Positions 19,072 to 31,288 of a DNA stretch of 64,000 nt are shown piece by piece. Each line of letters begins with the position of its first letter. The stretch's first letter is position 1. The stretch is from Enterobacter cancerogenus. GTDB taxonomy: Bacteria; Pseudomonadota; Gammaproteobacteria; Enterobacterales; Enterobacteriaceae. The stretch spans positions 1,612,001-1,676,000 of the forward strand of contig NZ_CP077290.1 in the NCBI RefSeq assembly GCF_019047785.1. The letters run 5' to 3'. A model generated the notes under the pieces. That model was given only the letters and a program-made list of their open reading frames with translations, was not told where the DNA came from and ran no database searches. The translations under genes and the position numbers were made by a program.

Positions 19072-20043
19072 TTACGGCAGAATTGACGGCTGATCCGCCC
19101 CTTCTTTTTCGACCTTCTGCTGGAGCAGATGCTCACGCTTCATGCCGAGTTTCAGTGCCAGCGCGGACGCCACATAGATGGACGACGCCGTACCGATAGA
19201 GACACCAATCAGCATGGTCAGCGAGAAGCCTTCCAGTACCGGGCCACCGAAGAGATACAGCATCAGGATAACCATCAAGGTGGTACCGGATGTGATCAAG
19301 GTACGGTGCAGCGTCTGGGTCAATGACACGTTAAAGATTTCGTACGGCGTACCGCGACGGATCTTACGGAAGTTTTCACGGATACGGTCAGATACCACGA
19401 TACTGTCGTTCAGTGAGTAACCGATAACGGACATCAGGGATGCCACAATCGTCAGGTCAATCTCAATATGGAACAGAGACAGTACGCCCATGGTGATCAC
19501 CACGTCGTGCGCCAGGGCGATAACCACGCCTGCCGCCAGTCGCCACTCAAAGCGGAAACCAACGTAAATCAGGATGGAGATCAGCGCCACCATCAGCGCC
19601 ATCGCACCGGTTTGCGCCAGGTCCGCACCCACGCTTGGGCCGACGAACTCAATACGCTTAACCGTCGCATTCTGGCTGGTCGTTTCGTTAATGACGTGAA
19701 CGACCTTGCTGCCCAGCTCCTGGCTGCCGTTGGCATCGTGCACCGGCGGCATACGCACCATGATGTCGCGACTGCTGCCGAAGTTCTGCAGCAGCGGCTC
19801 TTCGAAGCCCGCTTTCTGCAGCGATTCGCGCATCTGGTCCATATCGACCGGTTTTTCCAGGGTGATTTCAATCACCGTACCACCGGTGAAATCGAGACCC
19901 CAGTTAAAGCCTTTCACACCCATAATGGCGATGGAGAGAATCAGGAGAAAACCTGAAATCCCGAAGGCCCAGTAGTCCCAGCGCATAAAGTCCCAGACTT
20001 TACGGCCGTGGTTCAATTGTTCAACAGTATATTCCTGTGCCAC
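19072..20043 (-). CDS. secF: Protein translocase subunit SecF
   Basis: A 323-residue inner-membrane protein (E. coli length). One N-terminal helix, a periplasmic domain ([18 protein letters not shown]), then five helices with the RND-type signatures [18 protein letters not shown] and [20 protein letters not shown]. With SecD it uses the proton gradient to help pull exported proteins through SecYEG. I place the start at the GTG at 20041-20043 ([10 protein letters not shown]), as in E. coli, with GAGGAG just upstream; the open frame continues above it but over the end of the intergenic gap. It is 10 bp after secD. Confidence 0.95.
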   Translation of the reverse strand: MAQEYTVEQLNHGRKVWDFMRWDYWAFGISGFLLILSIAIMGVKGFNWGLDFTGGTVIEITLEKPVDMDQMRESLQKAGFEEPLLQNFGSSRDIMVRMPPVHDANGSQELGSKVVHVINETTSQNATVKRIEFVGPSVGADLAQTGAMALMVALISILIYVGFRFEWRLAAGVVIALAHDVVITMGVLSLFHIEIDLTIVASLMSVIGYSLNDSIVVSDRIRENFRKIRRGTPYEIFNVSLTQTLHRTLITSGTTLMVILMLYLFGGPVLEGFSLTMLIGVSIGTASSIYVASALALKLGMKREHLLQQKVEKEGADQPSILP

Positions 20044-20053
20044 AACGCACTCC

Positions 20054-21901
20054 TCAGATAGACAGCTTTTTGACGCGCTTGCCGCCATACAGCAGGTTCA
20101 CGATGGCACGGGTGCCGACAATAGCGGTAAACATTGACGTTGCAACACCGATACCGGTCGTAATTGCAAAGCCTTTGATAGCGCCAGTCCCCACTGCATA
20201 CAGGATAAGAACCTTAATCAGTGTTGTTACGTTCGCATCGAAGATGGAGCTAAACGCCCCTTTATAGCCTTCTTCAATCGCCTGCTGCACAGAGCGACCG
20301 TTGCTCAGCTCTTCTTTGATACGTTCGTTTATCAGTACGTTCGCATCGACCGCCACCGCAAGGGTTAAGACGATACCCGCAATCCCCGGCATGGTCAGCG
20401 TTGCCCCCGGCAGCAGAGACATGATACCGATGATCAGCACCAGGTTTGCCACCAGCGCGGAGGTCGCAATCAGACCAAACTTCTTGTAGAAGAAGATCAT
20501 GAAGAGAATAGAGACCACCAGACCGGCCAGACACGCTTCCAGACCCTGTTTGATGTTCTGCATACCCAGGGTTGGACCAATGGTACGTTCTTCAACAATC
20601 TGGATTGGCGCAATCAGCGCACCGGCACGCAGCAGCAGAGAGAGCTGACGCGCTTCGTTCGGGTTGTTGATACCGGTAATACGGAAGCTGTTACCCAGAC
20701 GAGACTGGATGTTGGCGATGTTAATCACCTCTTCCTCTTTCACCAGCACAGAGCGACCGTTAGCGTCTTTCTTACCGCTGTCTTTGTACTCCACGAACAG
20801 GGTCGCCATCGGTTTGCCGATGTTGTCCTTGGTGAAGTTAGACATGATGTTACCACCCGCGCTATCAAGCGAGATATTAACCTGCGGCTGGTTGTATTCG
20901 TCCTGGCTGGAAGTGGAGTCGGTGATATGGTCACCGGTCAGGATCACGCGTTTGTACAGCACAACGGGCTGGCCTTCGCGAGTCTGTTTCACTTCGGAGT
21001 CGCCTGGCACACGGCCAGAAGCGGCAGCCGACTGATCGACGTTGGTATTCACCAGGCGGAATTCCAGGGTTGCGGTTGCACCCAGAATCTCTTTCGCACG
21101 CGCAGTATCCTGGATACCCGGCAGTTCTACCACGATACGGTCAGCACCCTGACGCTGTACCAGCGGCTCGGCCACGCCCAGCTGGTTTACACGGTTACGC
21201 AGAATGTTGATGTTCTGCTGAACAGCGTATTCACGGGCTTCACTCAGACGCGCATCGGTCATGACCGCACGCAACTGGTTGCTGCCCTGGGAGGTGATCA
21301 CCAGATCGCGATGACGTTGAGACAGGTAAGTCACAGCCTGGTCGCGTGCCGCGCCGTCGCGGAACGTGATGCTCAAGCCGTAGTTATCTTCTTTACGCAC
21401 GGTCGTGTAGGCGATGCCTTTTTCACGCAGATCGCTGCGCAGGCTGTCGATATTCTGTTCCTGCAGCTTGCCAAGGGCAGTGTCCATATCCACTTCCATC
21501 AGGAAGTGAACGCCACCACGCAGGTCAAGACCGAGTTTCATTGGCTCTGCGTTCAGCGCAGCCAGCCAACGTGGGGTTGCAGGAGCAAGGTTAAGCGCCA
21601 CGACATATTTATCACCCAGCACGCCCATCAGCGCTTCACGGGCGCGGAGCTGCGTGTCGGTGGTGTCGAAGCGAGCAAGAATTGCGCCCTCTTCCAGTGC
21701 CACAGACTTAGCGGTAATTTTTTCTTCTTGTAACGTTTTCTGGACCTGGATCAGCGTTTGCTCACTGGCGGCGACACCGCGCGCGCCAGTGATTTGAACG
21801 GCCGGATCCTCACCATACAGGTTGGGAAGCGCGTACAGCAGGCCGACGATAATCACGACGACCAGCATGATGTACTTCCACAAAGGATAACGGTTTAACA
21901 C
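20054..21901 (-). CDS. secD: Protein translocase subunit SecD
   Basis: A 615-residue inner-membrane protein, identical in length to E. coli SecD. After the first helix (near residues 8-27) comes the large periplasmic P1 domain with [17 protein letters not shown], then five helices containing [16 protein letters not shown] and [21 protein letters not shown], with the conserved Asp of the proton path. It works with SecF and YajC in the operon queA-tgt-yajC-secD-secF. Confidence 0.97.
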   Translation of the reverse strand: MLNRYPLWKYIMLVVVIIVGLLYALPNLYGEDPAVQITGARGVAASEQTLIQVQKTLQEEKITAKSVALEEGAILARFDTTDTQLRAREALMGVLGDKYVVALNLAPATPRWLAALNAEPMKLGLDLRGGVHFLMEVDMDTALGKLQEQNIDSLRSDLREKGIAYTTVRKEDNYGLSITFRDGAARDQAVTYLSQRHRDLVITSQGSNQLRAVMTDARLSEAREYAVQQNINILRNRVNQLGVAEPLVQRQGADRIVVELPGIQDTARAKEILGATATLEFRLVNTNVDQSAAASGRVPGDSEVKQTREGQPVVLYKRVILTGDHITDSTSSQDEYNQPQVNISLDSAGGNIMSNFTKDNIGKPMATLFVEYKDSGKKDANGRSVLVKEEEVINIANIQSRLGNSFRITGINNPNEARQLSLLLRAGALIAPIQIVEERTIGPTLGMQNIKQGLEACLAGLVVSILFMIFFYKKFGLIATSALVANLVLIIGIMSLLPGATLTMPGIAGIVLTLAVAVDANVLINERIKEELSNGRSVQQAIEEGYKGAFSSIFDANVTTLIKVLILYAVGTGAIKGFAITTGIGVATSMFTAIVGTRAIVNLLYGGKRVKKLSI

Positions 21902-21928
21902 GGCAGTTCCCTTTGGGAAAAGTTGGGA

Positions 21929-22261
21929 TTACAGCGCCTTCATGGTGCCTTTCGGCAGAACGGCAGCTACGAAGTCACGTTTGATAACCACTTCAGTGGT
22001 GTCGTTCAGGGCGATAGCAATATAGCCGCTTTCAGCTACTTTGGTTACGCGACCGACCAGGCCACCGTTGGTCAGCACTTCATCGCCTTTCGCGATGGAG
22101 TTCATCAGGTTTTTGTGCTCTTTGGTGCGTTTCTGCTGTGGACGCAGGATCATGAAGTAGAAGATCAGACCGAACACAACCAGCATCAGAATCAGAGACA
22201 TTGGGCTGCCCTGTGATGGCGCGCCAGTTGCTGCTACCGCATCAGAAATAAAAAAGCTCAT
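21929..22261 (-). CDS. yajC: Sec translocon accessory protein YajC
   Basis: A 110-residue protein with one membrane helix (PMSLILMLVVFGLIFYFMI) followed by the basic cytoplasmic segment RPQQKRTKEHKNLMNSI and a small beta domain (GDEVLTNGGLVGRVTKVAE). It associates with SecDF. It lies between tgt (22 bp upstream) and secD (27 bp downstream). Confidence 0.96.
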   Translation of the reverse strand: MSFFISDAVAATGAPSQGSPMSLILMLVVFGLIFYFMILRPQQKRTKEHKNLMNSIAKGDEVLTNGGLVGRVTKVAESGYIAIALNDTTEVVIKRDFVAAVLPKGTMKAL

Positions 22262-22283
22262 TCAAATTCCCTCATTATTAAAA

Positions 22284-24535
<2,252 letters not shown>

Positions 24536-24627
24536 GACGTATACTCGTGACTTAAAAACAGGCGGCATAGTCTAGTGCTCACACCCTTTTGCTGCAACAA
24601 CTAGCCGCCCCCGGACAAATAAAACGC

Positions 24628-25209
24628 ATGAATTTTCTCGCTCACCTGCATCTTGCTCATCTCGCTGAAAGCTCTTTATCCGGCAACCTGCTGGCCGATT
24701 TCGTGCGCGGCAACCCCGCCGAGGCGTATTCCGCAGAGGTTGTCGAAGGGATCTTTATGCATCGCCGGATCGACGTCCTGACCGATAACCTGCCGGAAGT
24801 GACCGAAGCGAAAGCATGGTTCCGCCCCGAAACCCGCCGCGTCGCGCCAATTACGCTCGACGTCATGTGGGATCACTTCCTGTCGCGCCACTGGGAACAG
24901 CTGTCGCCGAACCTGCCGCTGCCGGAATTTGTACGCTATGCCCGTCAGCAGGTGGCGATAATTTTACCGGACTCCCCGCCGCGTTTTGTCAATCTCAACA
25001 ACTATCTGTGGTCTGAACGCTGGCTGGAGCGGTATCGCGAGATGGATTTTATCCAGAACGTCCTGAACGGCATGGCCAGCCGCCGCCCGCGTCTCGATGC
25101 GCTACGCGATTCCTGGTACGACCTGGACACGCACTACGACGCGCTGGAGAGCCGTTTCTGGCAGTTCTACCCGCGCATGATGGCGCAGGCGAAAAACAAA
25201 CAGCTGTAA
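24628..25209 (+). CDS. acpH: Acyl carrier protein phosphodiesterase AcpH
   Basis: A 193-residue enzyme that removes the phosphopantetheine arm from acyl carrier protein. The HD-like metal region includes [13 protein letters not shown] and [11 protein letters not shown], and the segment [16 protein letters not shown] is conserved. The ATG at 24628 ([12 protein letters not shown]) matches the E. coli start; an in-frame ATG at 24589 lies in the promoter gap. In E. coli malZ follows; here the peroxiredoxin gene and the minus-strand hydrolase operon intervene. Confidence 0.94.
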   Translation: MNFLAHLHLAHLAESSLSGNLLADFVRGNPAEAYSAEVVEGIFMHRRIDVLTDNLPEVTEAKAWFRPETRRVAPITLDVMWDHFLSRHWEQLSPNLPLPEFVRYARQQVAIILPDSPPRFVNLNNYLWSERWLERYREMDFIQNVLNGMASRRPRLDALRDSWYDLDTHYDALESRFWQFYPRMMAQAKNKQL

Positions 25210-25223
25210 CAGGATCTGCATTG

Positions 25224-25289
25224 ATAGGTAAAAGCTGGCTGAACGATTGTCAGCACCTCTTTGTCTTATGGCTGCACACTCTCTATACT
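25224..25289 (+). promoter_or_regulatory. Promoter with OxyR-type operator upstream of the peroxiredoxin gene
   Basis: TTGTCT (25261-25266) and TATACT (25284-25289) are spaced by 17 bp. Directly upstream, 25224-25260 fits the OxyR pattern ATAGnTnnnAnCTAT-N7-ATAGnTnnnAnCTAT: the first half keeps 8 of 10 defined bases and the second 7 of 10. The site abuts the -35 box, the normal layout for OxyR activation. Confidence 0.72.
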
Positions 25290-25336
25290 GGCCCGCGTTG
25301 CGTTCCAAATAACCTTAGTATCTACAGGAGAATCAT

Positions 25337-25939
25337 ATGGTTCTGGTAACTCGTCCGGCTCCGGATTTTACGGCTGCAGCAGTTCTGGGCAACGGTGAAA
25401 TCGTTGAAAACTTCAACTTCAAACAGCATACCAACGGTAAAGCGACCGTTCTGTTCTTCTGGCCAATGGACTTCACTTTCGTTTGCCCGTCTGAGCTGAT
25501 CGCGTTCGACAAACGTTATGAAGAATTCCAGAAGCGTGGCGTGGAAGTCGTTGGCGTCTCCTTCGACTCTGAATTTGTACACAACGCATGGCGTAACACC
25601 CCTGTCGACAACGGCGGCATCGGTGCGGTGAAATACGCGATGGTTGCGGACATCAAACGCGAAATCCAGAAGGCTTATGGTATTGAGCATCCGGACGCAG
25701 GCGTTGCGCTGCGCGGTTCTTTCCTGATCGACGCGAACGGTATCGTTCGTCACCAGGTTGTGAACGATCTGCCGCTGGGTCGTAACATCGACGAAATGCT
25801 GCGCATGGTTGACGCGCTGCAGTTCCACGAAGAGCACGGCGAAGTGTGCCCGGCTCAGTGGGAAAAAGGGAAAGAAGGCATGAACGCGTCTCCGGACGGC
25901 GTGGCTAAGTACCTGTCTGAGAACGTATCCAGCCTGTAA
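25337..25939 (+). CDS. Typical 2-Cys peroxiredoxin (AhpC/TSA, Prx1 type)
   Basis: A 200-residue thiol peroxidase. The peroxidatic Cys50 is in DFTFVCPSE and the resolving Cys171 in GEVCPAQW, followed by a long C-terminal arm (KYLSENVSSL) that is more like eukaryotic Prx1 proteins than E. coli AhpC. It should reduce hydrogen peroxide and organic peroxides with thioredoxin or a similar donor; no AhpF is nearby. A close relative lies at the same place, next to acpH, in Salmonella (STM0402/tsaA, as I recall) but not in E. coli K-12. AGGAGA precedes the ATG. A putative OxyR site upstream fits peroxide induction. Confidence 0.93.
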   Translation: MVLVTRPAPDFTAAAVLGNGEIVENFNFKQHTNGKATVLFFWPMDFTFVCPSELIAFDKRYEEFQKRGVEVVGVSFDSEFVHNAWRNTPVDNGGIGAVKYAMVADIKREIQKAYGIEHPDAGVALRGSFLIDANGIVRHQVVNDLPLGRNIDEMLRMVDALQFHEEHGEVCPAQWEKGKEGMNASPDGVAKYLSENVSSL

Positions 25940-25954
25940 TCGGCACGGTTTACG

Positions 25955-25985
25955 AAGAAGGCCCGCTTGTGCGGGCCTTTTTGTT
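25955..25985 (+). terminator. Terminator after the peroxiredoxin gene
   Basis: GGCCCGC (25960-25966), TTGT, GCGGGCC (25971-25977) then TTTTTGTTTG. Confidence 0.9.
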
Positions 25986-25995
25986 TGTGCGTTTC

Positions 25996-26034
25996 CCCCC
26001 TCACCCCAGCCCTCTCCCTCAAGGGAGAGGGGGC
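25996..26034. repeat. CCCTCTCCC/GGGAGAGGG palindromic intergenic element, copy 2
   Basis: CCCTCTCCCT (26010-26019), CA, AGGGAGAGGG (26022-26031), led by CCCCTCACCCCAG. It sits between two convergent genes. Confidence 0.75.
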
Positions 26035-26067
26035 AATCCGTGCGGAAAACGCTTTCGCTCCCTCGCG

Positions 26068-27936
26068 TTAAAACGCGAAGCATGAACAGCCAAGCACGCC
26101 CCAGAACGCCTGCTCGTCCGATACCGGAATCGATGACTGGCGCGCGATACCGTGCGCGTGCCCATGCACCCCGCAGCTGCCAATACACTGATGCATCTGA
26201 ACCACTGCGCCAACGTGATTGACTGCAGGCGGCGCAGAGCGGTAATGGCCTGGCACTTTCACCACCGGTGACCACTCCGGCACTACCGGAACAGGCGGCG
26301 GCGACAGCGGGCTAAACTGCCCGGCGGCATACACCACCTTGCCATCGACCACCGTCAGCACCGATTCAATGCCCTTAATCTCCTCCTCCGGCACGCTGAA
26401 GTAGTCTTTCGACAACACCACCAGATCCGCAAGCTGCCCTTCGACCAAGCGGCCCTTCTTGCCCTGCTCGCTTGAGAACCATGCGCTGCCCGCCGTCCAC
26501 AGCTCCAGCGCCACGTCGCGCGGCAGGCGGTTGTTATCGTCATACATTGCCAGCCCACCCACGGTGCGCCCGGAAACCAGCCAGTAGAGCGCCGTCCACG
26601 GGTTGTAGCTTGCCACCCGGGTTGCGTCGGTACCTAACCCAACCGGCACCTCCAGCTCCAGCATTTTGGCCACTGGCGGCGTGTGTTTCACCGCCTCTTT
26701 GCCGTAGCGATCGACAAAGTACTCTCCCTGGAAGGCCATACGATGCTGCACCGCGATCCCGCCGCCCAGGGCCTTCACGCGCTCGATGTTGCGCTCGGTG
26801 ATGGTCTCCGCATGGTCAAAGAACCAGTGCAGGCCGTTAAACGGAATATCGCGGTTGACCTTCTCGAATACGTCCAGCATACGGCTGATAGATTCGTCAT
26901 AGGTAGCGTGCAGGCGGAACGGCCAGCGATGTTCTACCAGATGGCGCACCACGCGCTCCAGCTCGTCTTCCATCCCTTCCGGCAGGTCCGGACGCGGCTG
27001 GAGGAAGTCTTCAAAATCCGCCGCCGAGAAGACCAGCATCTCGCCCGCACCGTTGGCACGGTAAAAGTCCGTTCCCTGCCCCGGCTTGAGCATGTCGGTC
27101 CAGCGCTCAAAATCTTCCAGCTCCTGTTTAGGACGCTGGGTAAAGAGGTTGTAGGCAATACGTACCGTCATCTGCTCTTTGGCGTGCAGCTCGGCGATCA
27201 CCTCGTAATCTTCCGGGTAGTTCTGGAAGCCGCCGCCCGCGTCGATGGCGCTGGTCAGCCCAAGGCGGTTCAGCTCGCGCATAAACTGGCGCGTGGAGTT
27301 CACCTGCTGCTCAATCGGCAGTTTCGGCCCTTTCGCCAGCGTGGCGTACAGGATCATGGCATTCGGTTTGGCGATCAGCATCCCGGTCGGATTGCCGTGG
27401 TTATCGCGCACGATCTCACCGCCCGGCGGGTTTGGCGTCTCTTTGGTATAGCCGACGGCTTTAAGCGCCGCCCGGTTAAGCAGGGCGCGATCGTAGAGGT
27501 GCAGGACAAACACCGGGGTATCCGGCGCCGCTTCATTAAGCTCCTCGATGGTTGGCATCCGGCGCTCGGCAAACTGGAACTCGCTCCAGCCGCCTACCAC
27601 GCGCACCCACTGCGGGGAAGGCGTACGGTCAGCCTGATCTTTCAGCATCCGCAGCGCGTCCACCAGAGACGGCACGCCTTCCCAGCGCAGCTCCAGGTTG
27701 TAGTTCAGCCCGCCGCGGATCAGGTGCAGGTGCGAATCGTTCAGGCCAGGGATGACCGTACTCCCCTTCAGGTCAACAATCTGGGTGCCCTGGGTCGCAA
27801 AGCTCATGATGCGATCGTGATTCCCCGTGGCAAGGATCTTGCCGTTGGCGATGGCGACCGCTTCCGCGAGCGGATTGTCGCGATCGAGGGTGTGGATCTT
27901 ACCGTGGGTTAAGATCAGTGTGGCAGTGTGGGACAT
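26068..27936 (-). CDS. Amidohydrolase family protein (YtcJ-like) with Cys/His-rich C-terminal tail
   Basis: A 622-residue metal-dependent hydrolase of the Amidohydro_3 type. The N-terminal beta sandwich contains KIHTLDRDNPLAEAVAIANGK; the HxH metal motif is NDSHLHL (His69 and His71); further candidate ligands are in RLHATYDES, WFFDHAET and the GLGTDATR aspartate; the end of the barrel is EGQLADLVVLSKDYFSVPEEE. Substrate is unknown. After the normal end of the family, about 70 residues follow, with Cys584, Cys588, His591, His593 and His595 (QCIGSCGVHGHAHG) and a closing LGCSCFAF (Cys617, Cys619), a likely extra metal or redox site. There is no clear signal peptide. It is the last gene of a three-gene unit, 21 bp after the preceding gene. 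Confidence 0.85.
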   Translation of the reverse strand: MSHTATLILTHGKIHTLDRDNPLAEAVAIANGKILATGNHDRIMSFATQGTQIVDLKGSTVIPGLNDSHLHLIRGGLNYNLELRWEGVPSLVDALRMLKDQADRTPSPQWVRVVGGWSEFQFAERRMPTIEELNEAAPDTPVFVLHLYDRALLNRAALKAVGYTKETPNPPGGEIVRDNHGNPTGMLIAKPNAMILYATLAKGPKLPIEQQVNSTRQFMRELNRLGLTSAIDAGGGFQNYPEDYEVIAELHAKEQMTVRIAYNLFTQRPKQELEDFERWTDMLKPGQGTDFYRANGAGEMLVFSAADFEDFLQPRPDLPEGMEDELERVVRHLVEHRWPFRLHATYDESISRMLDVFEKVNRDIPFNGLHWFFDHAETITERNIERVKALGGGIAVQHRMAFQGEYFVDRYGKEAVKHTPPVAKMLELEVPVGLGTDATRVASYNPWTALYWLVSGRTVGGLAMYDDNNRLPRDVALELWTAGSAWFSSEQGKKGRLVEGQLADLVVLSKDYFSVPEEEIKGIESVLTVVDGKVVYAAGQFSPLSPPPVPVVPEWSPVVKVPGHYRSAPPAVNHVGAVVQMHQCIGSCGVHGHAHGIARQSSIPVSDEQAFWGVLGCSCFAF

Positions 27937-27957
27937 AAGGTCCTCCTTTGGGCCGAA

Positions 27958-28503
27958 TCAGGCTTTTTTCAGCCATCCGGCAAACAGACGGGTCACGATG
28001 GGCATCCATAGCCAGACCACCAGCGCGACGACACAGGCATCGTTAATCAAATGCAGCAATAAAGAGCCTTTCAGGCCAGGAAGTAGCGCCCCGGTTACCT
28101 GCGGCACCACGTTGGTGCTGGGGAAAATCACCAGCAGCGTGATAAGAAACTGCTTCCACTGCTTCGGCTTGCGGATGTGCGGTTCGGGCGGGGTAAACCA
28201 GAATGCCGCGTCGGTGCGCACTTCGGTTTTGTCTCCTTCCGCCAGTAACGGCTCAATCTCTTTCACCAGCGCGTTACGGGTTTCAGACTGCGTCCATGCA
28301 TAGAGGTGTTCGGGGGTGTCGAAACGAATAATGATCGTCCACAACTGCTGTCCTTCCTGGGGGCGGATCACGTTCGCGCCAAGGTGTCCGGGAAAGTCCG
28401 CCGCAATGGGCATAATTTTGCCAAGCCACTGTTCGTACCGCTCAGCCTGTCCCGGAAGAAGCGTGTGAGCAATCACCAGCGTCACATGAGATGTTTGCGC
28501 CAT
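27958..28503 (-). CDS. Antibiotic-biosynthesis-monooxygenase-like domain protein with C-terminal membrane helices
   Basis: A 181-residue protein. Residues about 5-100 resemble the ABM dimeric alpha/beta-barrel fold (VTLVIAHTLLPGQAERYEQWL, LWTIIIRFDTPEHLYAW), and a second part has two hydrophobic stretches (QFLITLLVIFPSTNVVPQV and LINDACVVALVVWLWMPI) that look like inner-membrane helices. This combination is found as a family of membrane-anchored ABM proteins of unknown role. It is 47 bp after the isochorismatase-type gene and 21 bp before the amidohydrolase gene. Its reaction, if any, is not known to me; it may be a membrane partner of the two hydrolases. Confidence 0.75.
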   Translation of the reverse strand: MAQTSHVTLVIAHTLLPGQAERYEQWLGKIMPIAADFPGHLGANVIRPQEGQQLWTIIIRFDTPEHLYAWTQSETRNALVKEIEPLLAEGDKTEVRTDAAFWFTPPEPHIRKPKQWKQFLITLLVIFPSTNVVPQVTGALLPGLKGSLLLHLINDACVVALVVWLWMPIVTRLFAGWLKKA

Positions 28504-28550
28504 ATAAATTCCTGGTCAAAATCGGGCGGGAAAGACCCGCCCTGAAAGGC

Positions 28551-29192
28551 TTAAGCTTTACGCTCAGGCGCGCCATGTACGAGGGTATAGGCATAATCGA
28601 CACCCATGCCGTACGCGCCGCTGTGCTCGCGCACCAGGTCCATCACCGCATCGTAGGTGCCTTTACGTGACCAGTCGCGCTGGTACTCAAGCAGAACCTG
28701 CTGCCAGGTCACCGGCACCGCACCGGCCTGTACCATACGGTCGATAGCGCGTTCATGGGCATCCACAGAAGTGCCGCCGGAGGTGTCGGTTACCACGTAG
28801 ACTTCAAAGCCCTCATCCAGCGCCATCAGCGCCGGGAAGGTCAGGCAGACTTCGGTCCACAGGGCAGAGATGATGAGTTTTTTGCGGCCCGTCGCTTTTA
28901 CCGCCGCAACAAACGCGTCATCTTCCCAGGAGTTCATTGAGGTACGTTCAATCGGTTTGACGTCAGGATGAACTGCCAGCAATTCTGGCCAGATATAACC
29001 ACTAAAACTTTTTGTTTCGACTGAGGTATAGATAACCGGTATATCAAATATTTTGCCGGCTTTCGCCAGGGCAATCGTATTATTCTTTAATAATTGTCGG
29101 TCAATATTAGCGACACCAAAGGACATTTGTGGCTGGTGATCGATAAAAATTAATGCGGAGTTTTGTGGGTCAATCAGTTCACGAATAGACAT
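28551..29192 (-). CDS. Isochorismatase-fold cysteine hydrolase (YcaC-like)
   Basis: A 213-residue cysteine hydrolase. The catalytic triad can be proposed as Asp18 (LIFIDHQPQ), Lys104/105 (TGRKKLIISA) and Cys116 (WTEVCLTFPAL). Overall sequence resembles E. coli YcaC, a hydrolase whose substrate is unknown; the fold includes nicotinamidases, N-carbamoylsarcosine amidases and isochorismatases. It is the first gene of a three-gene minus-strand operon with an ABM-type membrane protein and an amidohydrolase, which suggests stepwise breakdown of an amide, imide or ester. Neither the operon nor a substrate is recognisable from E. coli. Context differs from E. coli, where malZ lies next to acpH. Confidence 0.85.
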   Translation of the reverse strand: MSIRELIDPQNSALIFIDHQPQMSFGVANIDRQLLKNNTIALAKAGKIFDIPVIYTSVETKSFSGYIWPELLAVHPDVKPIERTSMNSWEDDAFVAAVKATGRKKLIISALWTEVCLTFPALMALDEGFEVYVVTDTSGGTSVDAHERAIDRMVQAGAVPVTWQQVLLEYQRDWSRKGTYDAVMDLVREHSGAYGMGVDYAYTLVHGAPERKA

Positions 29193-29392
29193 AAAAGTAC
29201 CTTTTAATCAATGTGTTAAAAGCCAACGTTTGTGTGTGCTAAATGAGAAAGGGCCCTGACTGATTAAGCAAATTGAGTATAGCGAGAATTGATTAAGAGG
29301 ATATTAAAGAAATTTGTCTCCTCTGGTGAATTAAACAGAACAAGATCGAATATATTCTGCGGCAGGAAATAAACACCTGCCGCGATTAAGGA

Positions 29393-31210
29393 TTAATTGC
29401 CGAACCAGATACTGGCGGAAATGGCAGGTAGCGACAGGATATTTTCCTGAATGGTGCCTTTTCCCTCTTTAAGCAGCCACCTTTTTACGTTTAGCAGCGG
29501 AGAGTGGTCCAGCACCACCTCACAGGCTTCACCGCGGTTTATCGCCACCAGCACGCGCTGCTGGTTATAGACGCGGACAAACACCACCACGTTATCGTGG
29601 GCGTAGACCACCTGACAGCCGCCGTAGCGCAGGGCGAGACTCTGTTTACGCACTTTCGCCAGACGCTGATAGAGGCTAAACAGCACCTTGTCCTGTTTTT
29701 CTGGCTCCCATGGGAAGGTTTTGCGGCAGAACGGATCGTTATTGCCATCCAGCCCCACCTCATCGCCGTAGTAAATGCAGGGTATGCCCGGCCAGGTAAA
29801 GAGCCAGGTAACGGCCAGCGGCAGGCGCGCCACGTCCTTACCCAGTAGCGATTTAAAGCGGGCGGTATCGTGGCTGTCCAGCTGGTTGAACATCCTGAGC
29901 TGCTGCTGATGCGACAGCCCAGCGCGGTAGTTATCCATCCACGCCATGCAGGTTTCAGCGTCGATATGCTGCGGATCGTAAGAGATATCCGTGTTGGCAA
30001 GGAATCCCCACAGCGGGAAGGTAAAGCCGCGATAGTTCATCGACGCATCTTCTGCATCGGCCTGCAGCCACTGGCGGGCGTCGCCAAAATGTTCACCAAA
30101 GACGAACGCGTCGGGGTTGGCGACTTTCGCCGAGTGGGTGATTGCGGCAACGTGGGTCAGGTTGTTTCGCGCCCCACCCGCTTCGCCCAGCATATGCACC
30201 ACGTCCAGCCGCCAGCCGTCCATGCTCCACGGCGCCTTCAGCCAGTGGCGCACAATGCTCTCATCGCCACCGTAAATCTCATTCACCAGCGTGGGCGACT
30301 GAAAATCCAGCTTCGGCAGGCTGGGATAGCCCAGCCAGTCGAGCGCGCGCCCTTCCTCATCGAAGCTGTACCAGTCGCGCTGCGGCGAATCCGGGTTGTG
30401 GCACGCGCCGCCCATCGACTGGTTATGGCGATCAAACCAGGCGTGCGAATCGCCGCTGTGGTTGAATACGCCGTCCAGAACCAGACGCATACCTTCGCGC
30501 CGCGTATTTTCCCGTAAGCGCAGGAGCGCTTCATCGCCGCCAAACTGCTCGTCAACGTGACGATAGTCCTGGGTATCGTATTTGTGCACGCTCGGGGCTT
30601 TAAACACCGGGTTCAGGTACAACGCGGTGACGCCGAGGGATTTCAGGTACGGAAGTTTTGCGCTGATCCCGTCGAGATCGCCGCCGTAAAAGGTCGAGCC
30701 GCCCGCCTGCGCGGTAAGCGGTTCATCCCATGCTTTCAGGATAATTTCGTGCCCTGCCGCATGGTGGTAATAGACCTTATCCTGATCCGTGGACCGCTTT
30801 TCGCTTCGGGCAAAGCGGTCCGGGAAAATCTGGTAAAAGACCTGGTCATTAACCCACTGCGGGCCGTGATCGGGATAATCCACCGCGAATTGCTCCAGGC
30901 GCGCGGGCGGGAAACGGCTGAACCCCTGCGGAGTGAACCACAGTTGGCGGTTATTCCACAGCAGTTTAAAGCTATAGCGCCGACGCGGCTGGCCGCTGCC
31001 CAAATCAATATTCGCCCGCCACGCCGTCACCCCAGGCTGCGGCTGGCTGCGCTGTTTGTGCATTTTCAGCGTCGTTTCTTCGTTATCCACTTCAGCGCGA
31101 AGCGTCACGCGTTCAGGCTGATTTTCTCCTGCCAGCCAGAGCGTAATCACCAGATTGTCTTTGTTTTGCTTAACAAATGGGGCAACCGGAAGGTGCCAGG
31201 CATTTAACAT
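29393..31210 (-). CDS. malZ: Maltodextrin glucosidase
   Basis: A 605-residue GH13 enzyme that releases glucose from the reducing end of maltodextrins in the cytoplasm. The four GH13 regions are visible: the [11 protein letters not shown] segment, [11 protein letters not shown] with the nucleophilic Asp, VFGEHFGDA with the acid/base Glu, and [10 protein letters not shown]. An N-terminal domain precedes the barrel. E. coli MalZ starts MLNAWHLPV; here the same start is the ATG at 31210, and the GTG just above it is not needed. GGGGAT lies 4 bases upstream as ribosome site. MalT-type boxes lie about 80-100 bp upstream. Confidence 0.95.
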   Translation of the reverse strand: MLNAWHLPVAPFVKQNKDNLVITLWLAGENQPERVTLRAEVDNEETTLKMHKQRSQPQPGVTAWRANIDLGSGQPRRRYSFKLLWNNRQLWFTPQGFSRFPPARLEQFAVDYPDHGPQWVNDQVFYQIFPDRFARSEKRSTDQDKVYYHHAAGHEIILKAWDEPLTAQAGGSTFYGGDLDGISAKLPYLKSLGVTALYLNPVFKAPSVHKYDTQDYRHVDEQFGGDEALLRLRENTRREGMRLVLDGVFNHSGDSHAWFDRHNQSMGGACHNPDSPQRDWYSFDEEGRALDWLGYPSLPKLDFQSPTLVNEIYGGDESIVRHWLKAPWSMDGWRLDVVHMLGEAGGARNNLTHVAAITHSAKVANPDAFVFGEHFGDARQWLQADAEDASMNYRGFTFPLWGFLANTDISYDPQHIDAETCMAWMDNYRAGLSHQQQLRMFNQLDSHDTARFKSLLGKDVARLPLAVTWLFTWPGIPCIYYGDEVGLDGNNDPFCRKTFPWEPEKQDKVLFSLYQRLAKVRKQSLALRYGGCQVVYAHDNVVVFVRVYNQQRVLVAINRGEACEVVLDHSPLLNVKRWLLKEGKGTIQENILSLPAISASIWFGN

Positions 31211-31288
31211 CACGAATCCCCTTTGATGAAATTGACGTCACCTTGCCACAGGGTAGTTAAGGTTAGCTCACCATGAGGGGATTTATTG

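Noticed and set aside
26683..27912. 409-codon plus-strand open frame across the amidohydrolase gene
   Set aside because: Antisense shadow; composition is His/Arg/Val-rich and there is no start signal, whereas the minus-strand protein has intact amidohydrolase motifs.
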